From assembly GCF_037042905.1 (NCBI RefSeq), contig NC_087247.1, positions 45,190,420-45,254,419 on the forward strand: 64,000 nt of DNA. The letters are read 5' to 3'. The translations under genes were made by a program, and so were the position numbers. The notes beneath the pieces are model-generated. The model searched no databases. It was not told the origin of the DNA and was given only the letters and a program-made list of their open reading frames with translations. Shown piece by piece: positions 55,577 to 64,000 of the stretch (its first letter is position 1; every line of letters begins with the position of its first letter). Source of the stretch: Lytechinus pictus (taxonomy: Eukaryota; Echinodermata; Echinoidea; Temnopleuroida; Toxopneustidae).

Positions 55577-57206
55577 GCGCGTTTCCATTTTACACCCTGG
55601 CGAAGGCAATCTCCGCAATATTAGCTACAAAGCGACTAGTGAAGAGTCTACACACGTCGCTGGTTAGATATGACGCATGCATTGAGCACTGGCGAGTCTC
55701 CCCACACCACCGCATGCAATCTACACAGCCACTGAACTCCAGCACAGAGTTCAGTGGCTACATGGCCACGGCACTTCATGTACAGAGAGCAGTATACAGA
55801 GCTACCAAGTCTCACGCATTGTGCGTGAGACTCACGCATCCAGGGTCCGTCTCACGATCTCACGCATGGCACCCATTTTTCTCACGCATTGGGACCCGAC
55901 AGAAAAAAAAGAGAAAAAGTAGCATTATTCGCTAGATTATACGCACTGGCTGACCGCCTGCGCAAGCCGTCGCGTCTACCCCGGCACGTGAGACGAATCG
56001 AGAGTGCAGTCAGCGCACAGCTAGTACGTGATACGATGAATCGCGTGCGTGCATCGCATGGTTTTGTAGTATGGATCGATATCATGATGAAGCCCATATC
56101 TCGCACGCGCGCCTTTTCGAAACGTACAAGTGTAAGTACTGGCCGCACGCGCGCAGAGACGCCGAGTCATGAAAATCTCACGCATAACATTTTTTTGAAC
56201 TTGGCATCTCTGAGTATATGAATTAAATCCGAACATGTTTTGCAGTGGCGTTAATTTTGTCTCAACCCTCAACAAGTGAAAAACCTACAATTCGGGCAAT
56301 AGCCAAAATTAATTTAGTAAGCAGTAACAATAATGATAAGACAGGAATAATAACAATAGTACAAAACGAAGGAGAATCTATAGCATGTAGAAGTCCAGTT
56401 GTTTCCACTTATAATTGTTTCAAAATGATTCTAAACGATGAATTAAAATATACTAGTTCTACTACTCCTACTACCATCGATACTACTACTGCTACTACTA
56501 TACTACTACTACTAACAATGATGACAATACTCAATACTCCTACTACTACTACTACTACTACTATAGATAGTACTACTACTACTAATAATAATAGTGATGA
56601 TGATAAAAAGAAGAAGAAGGCCAGAGGAGAAGAAGAACAAGAAGAAGAGGAACAAAAAATGTAATACTTCATAATTAATAACACTATAACTACTACTACT
56701 ATTACTATTACTGTTCATAACAATGACACTAGCAATAATAATAATAATTATAAAAGTGATGATAATAATAACAGTAATGATAATAATATTGATAACAAAC
56801 TATGCAATTTATAATTAACAATCTTATAACAGTTTCAAAATGATGCTAATGATAATAGAGTATACTACTTCTACTATCATGATATGATAATAATAATGAT
56901 AATAATAAATGTATAACTACATTAACTACTACATGTACTATGACGACTACTACTGAATAATACTACTAAAATAATACTATTACTACTTCAACTGATTATA
57001 ATTATAATATGATCAAGGCAAACATTCGTGTTGAACTTGTAAGTATTAAGCTCAGCTGTAGTGCACATGTTCTGCAGATATCTTTGGTGCAGACTTTTGC
57101 ATTGCGCGCCCAGCTGATAATGTAAACAAACGTAGACTCTTCACTAGTCGCTTTGTAGCTATTTTTGCGGAGATTGCCTTTGCCAGGGTGTAAAACGGAA
57201 ACGCGC
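55577..57206. mobile_element. 1.63-kb element with 75-bp inverted ends
   Basis: The left arm 55577-55651 (GCGCGTTTCCATTTTACACC ...) is inverted at 57132-57206 (... GGTGTAAAACGGAAACGCGC), with few differences. Inside are TCTCACGCAT repeats (about 55.8-55.9 kb) and a TACTAC/AATAAT microsatellite (about 56.45-57.0 kb). No transposase recognised; a 139-residue ORF at 56245 is mostly the microsatellite. Confidence 0.7.
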
Positions 57207-57519
57207 TGGCCGGAGCGTAGTGTAGTGGAGTGGAGCCTGCGCAGACATCACTTGAGGCACTCATTCAATGAACAAGGTTATGACTTGAGGTAGGGATCTC
57301 AAAAGGAAAATCTAAGTTTTTAAATCTATGTTTAAAAGCATCGAAAAGTACCTCACCTTAATCAGCATATTAAAAAACCCCCAGTGAATGACTTTTAGTA
57401 TTCCAAAGAGATCTAAATATCTGTAAATCTGAGGCTTAAGATGGTCCAAATTGTGACAGATTTGTGTACAAATTTCATTTTGAAATTTCGTGCGACACGT
57501 ATGCACAGAGCTCGGCACT

Positions 57520-58970
57520 GAATGAGGGATTGTGGGCGTGTCCTTTCTCGCCTCGGCGTATTATTACGCAAATACACAACTCGAACGAACGCTCCCAGTT
57601 AGTCTTGGATCCGAGCTTATCCAAATAAACAATGATTAAATAACAACAACAACAATTGCAAGAAGAGAAAAGGGAAAATAAATGACTCAAATGCAGTCGT
57701 TTGGTGACGGATAGTATGTTCATACCTCTTGCTGATATAAGGATTAGATATGACATAAATTTTCTGCCGTGGTGACACTGTAACTAAAGCATGGGGCTGA
57801 TGGAGGGACTCAGATTTTATAATTAATAAATGAATGAAGGAATTAATTAATGAATTTAAATTAGTTCTCAATGAATGAATGAATAAATTAATTCATCAAT
57901 TATTTTTTTACAGGACACACATGGTAATTGACATTTTCATAATTAATTCTGATACCAGCGGGGGGGCGGGGGCACTCTGATTTTCAAAATAATGAATTAA
58001 TTCTTTAAACATCTATATCTAGGCAAGGAGGGTCCAGAATTTTCCAAAGGGGAGCACCATTGGCGGTGGAAGCCAACAAAATTTAGGGGGGACCACCAAA
58101 AATTTTTGACAAGCAAAAAAAAAAGCTAGGTTATCATCCAAAATTTTAGGGGGGACCGAAATTTTTTTTGACAAGCAAAAAAAAAGGTTATCAAAAAAAA
58201 TTTAGGGGGGTTGCCCCCACCTCAAATTCAGGGGGGACAGGGCCTATGGGGGGGCACATTTTCCCGATGAAAATTTGATAAGCATTACAAAATGTTTTTA
58301 CCAAAAATTGAAAGTCATTACGTCCCTAAAATTTGACAAGTAAAAAAATATATAAATATCCTCACTTTCAAGGGGGCATGCTTGGGTAAAAAGGGCATGT
58401 TTATATTACAAATTACGATTTTGGCTCTCGATGCCCCTTGGATCCACCAGTAATCTAAGGGGACTTTTATTTTTAGTTTTGATATGGCTACCTTCTCGGA
58501 GGACGTCCTCGCCGCGGTAGCTGGATAGTGCTGCAAAAGAGTAGGCCTTATACAGCTGTTGCAGCATTAACTGACACTCCGAGACTTATAATTTTACCTT
58601 ATACTTAAAAAATGAATAATACAAAATAAAACATAAACACTTGTTTTTAGAGTTAGTTGATGTCAAAATATTTACAGTCTGGGGCATGAAGACTTAGAAC
58701 TCTGCCCCATATCATTGTGCTTTTTCTTCAAAGCATCTTTATAGCGACGGATGGTATAATCATATTACTAGCAGTGGCGGCATGGCCGACCCCCTCCCAC
58801 TTTTTTTTCAAGTAGTTTAAAAATAGGAAGAATGGCGTAGATTTTTGTACCGAATTATTTTCATTAACAATTTTATTGGTAGAAATATTTAAAAAAAATT
58901 TCAGGTTTAGCACCCATTTTCAAAACTGTTCCGCATCTCCTGGAAGAATGGATGGAAGGAGAGAAATAAA
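57520..58970. other. Unassigned stretch with poly-G-associated repeat
   Basis: 58.04-58.25 kb repeats AAATTTAGGGGGGACC and TTTGACAAGCAAAAAAAA, as at 18.86 kb. The rest is unassigned. Confidence 0.45.
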
Positions 58971-58978
58971 TAGGATGA

Positions 58979-60135
58979 AGGGGTGGATCCAGCCTTCGCC
59001 AATAGGGGGGGGGGGAATTTTTTTCACCCACATTTTCCCCGATCGGCCGCGCGAAGATGATTTATGTTTTTCTTTGAAGAAATGTCACTTCTTAGCTTTC
59101 GTCTTATAAATCAACATAAATATATATAATATCATAATCCTTATTCATATAATGCGAGCGCGAAGCGCGAGCTAATTCATTAAAAAATCTTATGTATTTT
59201 TTCGTAAAGTTTGAAAATTCTGGGCAATGTTTATCATGAAAAAGATGTGTGTGCAACTAAATAATTACTAAGAACGCGAAGCGCGAGCAGAATTGAAATC
59301 ACAGGCAATTTTTGGAAGTTAAACAGGATAGGTATAACTTAGTGATTGATGCGAAGCGTGAGCGGAAAATTGGAAGATTTAGACCTAAAAACGAGACATG
59401 TCTATTCATGTCTTGTAAATCATGGAAAGAATGAGTAATTGGCGATCGTTGTTACTTTAATAATGCGAGCGCAAAGCGCGAGCATAAGATTTTTGTATAT
59501 ATACGTTTTGAACTGATCAAAAAGGTACCTGTTAAGGACTGCTTATTGCACTTAGCCATGGAGACGTTACACATTTCAACAATAAAATAATGTAAGCGCG
59601 GAGAGCGAGCCGATTTTTTTTTGACATTTCTACATAAAGAATGGAAAATTAAAATCAATTATTGTAATCATGAACAGGATCGTCGCTATATAACAATTAA
59701 TGCGAGCGCGAAGCGCGAGCGGAAAAAAATCGAGATTGAGACCTAAAAACGGGGCGCTCTATTCATCTTTTGTATATCATGAAAAGGATGAGTAATAGGG
59801 GTTCTTCTACATAAATAATGCGAGCACAAAGCGCGAGCAGAATTTTTTTTTTGAAACTGGATAATGATTTAAATAGAGAACAAGTTGAGTATCTGAATAA
59901 ACATGCGCGCGCGTGTTTCCGATTTAGACCTACAATCTAGGCATTCTAAATACATCTTTTAACATGAAAATTTAACCATTAAATTAATATCTTATCTATT
60001 AATGCCTAATGAGGCGCGAAATCTGGTGATATTTATGGCATGAAAACTGGAAATTTCAAGCACTTTTGTAATTATGAATAGGATGCATCAGGTAATATTT
60101 TGAACCGTTAATGCGAGCTCAAATCGCGAGCCAAA
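58979..60135 (+). repeat. GCGAGC-motif array, third long copy
   Basis: It begins GGGTGGATCCAGCCTTCGCC, AATA and a G11 run, as at 32.35 kb. Exact 19-mers lie at 59154-59172 and 59702-59720. Variants lie near 59276, 59345, 59464, 59594, 59820 and 60112. Spacing is mostly about 110-130 bp. The right terminal G-run seen at 34.1 kb is not found, so the copy is probably truncated. Confidence 0.75.
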
Positions 60136-60823
60136 ATTTTTATAAGGCCAAGTCACAAGGATTATCCTCCTTTTAACTGCCATTACCAATGTTACATTAT
60201 AATCATGTATATAGTCTAGATGCATTCAATTCTGTGAATCCCATAATCTTGAACCATTAATGCTTCTTTCTTTGACCCATGTTTGCTACTTCTGCCCATA
60301 TATCTCTTGGGTTTTTTCTCTCTCTCTCAAGGTGTGTGTGGCACATTGAGGAGTATATATATCAGGGAAAAAAATACACGGGAGCGCTGAGCGATTTCGC
60401 TCTCGTAAGCTTTGAAATCGCACTTGCAAACCCAATAGAGAGAGCGATCGGGAAAAAAAAAATCGCTCCTGTGATCTTGTGTACAGTAACAAGCTCGGCC
60501 ATAAGTCGGCTGTCTTCCCTTCGTGCGTGGGTTATAACCACAGAAATAACGTGCACGTAATGTACCATTCACATTCACAAAGCTCAGCGCAGTGAGCGCA
60601 CTAGTACGGTACGCACGGTAGATGAAAAAATGGCAGCCGTGTGTTGCTGCCCTCTACGTTCAATGAGGTGTGCTTTTTATCAAGGCTTTCCAATTAGAAT
60701 TTTCGATATCCTGGCTAATCAATGCGAGCGACAAGTTCCGAACGCACGCACGTAGATTACAAGCGCAAAGCAGCGGCACAAATCGCGATATAAAGCGACT
60801 GGTAAATACGTCTGAAAGGATGC

Positions 60824-60843
60824 TGACGTCATCCAAGATGGCA
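60824..60843 (+). promoter_or_regulatory. CRE plus YY1-like motif cluster
   Basis: A perfect CRE palindrome TGACGTCA (60824-60831) is followed 3 nt later by AAGATGGCAAC, like a YY1 site at an initiating ATG. The ATG opens only 12 codons (MATYLDQRKDRR). The surrounding 60.4-60.9 kb is CpG-richer than the window average and outside the recognised repeats. This resembles a housekeeping-type promoter, but no gene attaches to it here. Confidence 0.25.
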
Positions 60844-60958
60844 ACTTACCTTGACCAACGAAAGGATCGAAGATGATGTTTCGATATCATTTGAAAGGAA
60901 TTAGCGGTAACTGCGGTCTAAGGTACGATACTTCTGAATTTTATACATTTTTTCTTAA

Positions 60959-61559
60959 AGGACAAGTCCACCCCAACAAAAATATGATTTTAATAGAAAG
61001 AGAAAAATCAAACAAGAATAACACTGAAAATTTCATCAAAATTGGATCTGAAATAAGAAAGTTATGACATTTTAAAGTTTTGCTAAATTTCACCAAACAG
61101 TTATATGCACATCATGGTCAGTATGCAAACGAGGGGACCGATGACATCACCCACTCACTATTTCTTTTGTATTTTATTATATGAAATATGAAATATTTGA
61201 ATTTTCTCCTCAATGTCATGTGAGCAAAGTTTCATACCTCCCTTAACATGTGGAATTTGATTGTTTAACATTTTGTGGTTCAAACAAGATGGTCATAATT
61301 GTCATATCCGTAAAAAATGAATTATTGTATAATTCAAACAATAAAAAACAAAAGAAATAGTGAGTGAGTGACATCATCGACTCTCTCATTTGCATATCAC
61401 TGAGTTGATCATATAACTGTTTTGTGAAAAATAAGCGACACTTTAAAATGTCATAACTTTCTTATTTTCCATCCGATTTTGATGAAGTTTTCAGCATTAT
61501 TCTTGTTTGATTTTTCTCTATTTACTCAAGTCAACATTTTTCTGGGGTGGACTTGACCT
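60959..61559. mobile_element. TTAA-flanked foldback element, family A (best copy)
   Basis: TTAA at 60955-60958 and 61560-61563. Ends AGGACAAGTCCACCCC and GGGGTGGACTTGACCT. The arms share AAATAAGAAAGTTATGACAT and its inverse. 601 bp, no coding. Confidence 0.85.
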
Positions 61560-62309
61560 TTAAATATGGATGTAATTTCTTTTTCATAATGTGTCATTTT
61601 ATGTACAAAAAAAACGATCGGAAAATCGGGTTTCCGAATATTAGATCTAACGTTACTGCTAATACGTTGTCTACGTACGGGCCTCCAAGGTCTTCAGTCT
61701 ATGTATTGGTGAGTGAGCCAACGCAGTTCAGCGGAACAACCAAAATACAGAGACTGAAGCTTTTGGTCTACTGCCAGGCCTGTCGTGCATATGCTGCTCG
61801 CTCCGGTCCCCATCGGAAAGGGGTAGTTGTGAGCTTTGATGATCAGTTCATTTCAGGCTCTAGTCACGTGAAAAAGCATTCAGCTATGAGGCATACCACG
61901 TTCCTCATTTATTACATATTGAATACCAGCCTTTCATGTATTATTTTACAGTTGTATAGTAACCTTTCTTTATCTCTTCTTTCAAAGTTTCAGGATCACT
62001 CACACAGCCACATTAAAAATTTGATAATCAGATTTTTCTGCAATAGCACTGAATAAAGACAAATGGCAATATATATCTAAGTAAATCATTCATTAGGGCC
62101 TACTTTTATTAGTAAAAAAATAGTAGAGATGGCACATTAAATCAAATGGCATTATTGCAATCATTATTTTTGTTGGTAAAAGAAATAAAGAAATAGTACG
62201 GATGGCACATTAAAATACAACAAACAATACTTCAAATTTAACATGTCTAAAATGATAATAATTACAAATATGTTTCCTTTTTTTATTTTAAAAATGACTC
62301 TAGCAAATT

Positions 62310-63462
62310 AAACAAGGCAAACGCCAAGCGTTGTCTCGCCTGCATATTGCAGTCATGAAGAGACTGCATGTCAAAACTACATGTATGCTATATGACTTAG
62401 ATGGACCTCTGTTATGAGTTTGGCGATCCCACCTCGAAGCTATAGAAAGTTATTGTGTGTACAACACAGCACAGTGCCAGTCATGGAAAGTTCATTGACC
62501 TTTGACCTTATTCAAATTCGACTCATATTCGAACTTGACCTGTACCTTCAAGAGATGAACGTCTGTTATGAATTTGGTGATCTCACCTCGAAGCTATAGA
62601 AAGTTATTGTGTGTACAACACAGCACAGTGCCAGTCATGGAAAGTTCATTGACCTTTGACCTTATTCAAATTCGACTCATATTCGAACTTGACCTGTGCC
62701 TTCAGGAGATGGACCTCTGGTATGAATTTGGTGATCCCACCTCGAAGATATAGAAAGCTATTATGTGTACAACACAGCACAGTGCCAGTCATGGAAAGTT
62801 CATTGACCTTTGACCTTATTCAAATTCGACTCATATTCGAACTTGACCTGTGCCTTCAGGAGATGGACCTCTGGTATGAATTTGGTGATCCCACCTCGAA
62901 GATATAGAAAGTTATTATGTGTACAACACAGCACAGTGCCAGTCATGGAAAGTTCATTGACCTTTGACCTTATTCAAATTCAACTCATATTCGAACTTGA
63001 CCTGTGCCTTCAGGAGATGGACCTCTGGTATGAATTTGGTGATCCCACCTCGAAGATATAGAAAGTTATTATGTGTACAACACAGCACAGAGCCAGTCAT
63101 GGAAAGTTCATTGACCTTTGACCTTATTCAAATTCGACTCATATTCGAACTTGACCTGTGCCTTCAGGAGATGGACCTCTGGTATGAATTTGGTGATCCC
63201 ACCTCGAAGATATAGAAAGTTATTATGTGTACAACACAGCAGTGCCAGTCATGGAAAGTTCATTGACCTTTGACCTCATTTAAATTCGACTCATATTCAA
63301 ACTTGACCTGTGCCTTCAGGAGATGGACCTCTGGTATGGATTTGGTGATCCCACCTCGAAGCTATAGAAAGTTATTGGGTGTACAACACAATTGTTGACG
63401 ACGACGCCGACACCGGAAATAGTGATACCTAGATGTCTCGCTCCGCTACGCAGGCGAGACAA
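62310..63462 (+). mobile_element. Helentron/HINE-like element with 154-bp core repeats, copy 2
   Basis: The left end is GTTGTCTCGCCTGCAT. Six core units step by exactly 154 bp (one by 152) from about 62.41 kb, highly similar to one another. A GACGACGACGCCGACACCGG microsatellite follows, then a terminal hairpin GTCTCGC-TCCGCTACGCAG-GCGAGAC. Architecture as in copy 1. The 61-83-residue ORFs here are repeat translations that change frame each unit (154 is not a multiple of 3). Confidence 0.7.
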
Positions 63463-63469
63463 AAATGGC

Positions 63470-64000
63470 TCTTGGAAATTGAAAAGTGGCTCCCATAAAT
63501 TTGTGACCAGTGAGAAAAATGGCTCCTGTAAAAAAAAAGTATTTTTTTCCCTGATATATATATTATTTTAGTAACACACATTGAGCACATTGAGGAGTAC
63601 AGAAGCATGTTGAGATATTGAAAGGGGTAGAATAAGCTGTTAAGAATTGAATGAAATTTACAAATGGGAGAGAAGCCGAAGGGGGGGGGGGCAAAGATGT
63701 GGAGACAGAAAGGGGGTTTGAGAGAAAAGAGGGGAATTAACTAAAGGAACAGCAGTCAGGAGAGGGAAAGAGAGAGGGGGAATGAAATTAAAGGAAGACA
63801 TGCATACGATAAAAGAGTCCTCGTAGGGGGAGTGAGAGAGAAAGGAGGAAGAGGAAATGGAACTGAGAGATCATAATGAGATAAGAAAGAAGTAGTAGTG
63901 CAGGGGCAGATCTATCGCCAATAAGGGGGGGGGGGGGGGAATTGCCAATTCGTCTACTGCCAACCCGTCCTCTCACCACATGGTCTATTTTCATTTAGTC
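63470..64000. other. Window end: purine-rich repeat DNA
   Basis: AGAGAGGGG/GAAAGAGAG-rich sequence with G-runs near 63680 and 63926, then the start of a CCAATTCGTCTACTGCCAAC foldback element cut by the window edge. Confidence 0.6.

Noticed and set aside
57358..57518. Minus-strand exon-like stretch (HLKPQIYRYLDLFGILKVIH) before a GTGAGG donor
   Set aside because: No recognisable family, weak start, and it cannot supply the missing thoc7 exon because the phase would place a stop at the junction.
61547..62056. 169-residue ORF with a faint zinc-finger-like stretch (YCQACRAYAA ... FISGSSHVKKHSAMRH)
   Set aside because: It starts inside a TTAA element and runs through a known interspersed repeat. 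The Cys/His spacing is only loosely like TTF/BED-type fingers. At most a decayed fragment.
62414..63215. Series of similar 61-83-residue ORFs that look like a repeat protein
   Set aside because: The 154-bp unit is not a multiple of three, so the frame shifts each unit and each ORF stops. The DNA, not a protein, is conserved.

Overview
This is eukaryotic, AT-rich, intron-rich and very repeat-rich DNA. It most likely comes from an echinoderm, probably a sea urchin. That call is an inference. It rests on a spongin short-chain-collagen (C4)-like gene, on a metazoan-type THOC7 gene with several short exons, and on marine-invertebrate repeat types such as arrays of the GCGAGCGCGAAGCGCGAGC motif, poly-G-tailed repeats and many foldback elements. 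No bacterial gene, CRISPR array, rRNA gene or intact tRNA gene was found. Almost all long ORFs are translations of microsatellites, repeats or antisense strands.

Two spliced genes are well supported and converge tail to tail. (1) A plus-strand gene has a TATA box near 17.44 kb, coding exons from 17700 to 37998 and a poly(A) signal near 39.97 kb. The joined model is 335 residues: a cytoplasmic N-terminus, one transmembrane segment, a helical stalk, and a C-terminal cysteine-rich domain of the short-chain collagen C4 / collagen IV NC1 type built of two similar halves. All splice phases agree. No Gly-X-Y collagen stretch was found in the model. (2) A minus-strand gene for THO complex subunit 7 (thoc7) has six confident coding exons between 47747 and 41675. 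A possible 7-nt first coding exon lies near 50.06 kb and a poly(A) signal near 41.41 kb. Its conceptual product is about 206 residues, close to the roughly 204 of human THOC7. A possible last exon of an unidentified plus-strand gene lies at 2551-2679.

The rest is a mosaic of mobile and simple repeats. 0-8 kb: motif arrays, AT, TAC/CTG and GAA microsatellites, GTGCCCC tandem repeats, a SINE. 8.6-11 kb: a tandem array with a period near 177 bp. 15-16 kb: a restricted tandem repeat with inverted ends. 19-32 kb, inside the first gene: several foldback elements and a 380-bp AAGA tract. 32-37.6 kb: one intron made almost wholly of three mobile elements, including a 1980-bp element nested in a SINE. 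44 kb: an 808-bp element with TA target sites inside thoc7. 52-63.5 kb: two elements resembling Helentron/HINE non-autonomous elements, a nested TTAA element, a LINE remnant, a near-perfect 370-bp palindrome and another motif array.

The two genes are not functionally linked in any visible way. One product is a membrane or extracellular-matrix-type protein; the other is a nuclear mRNA-export factor. The most interesting signals are in the repeats: covarying hairpin ends plus ten perfect nuclear-receptor DR1 motifs in the Helentron-like pair, and a recurrent 19-mer predicted to fold as an unusually stable DNA hairpin.
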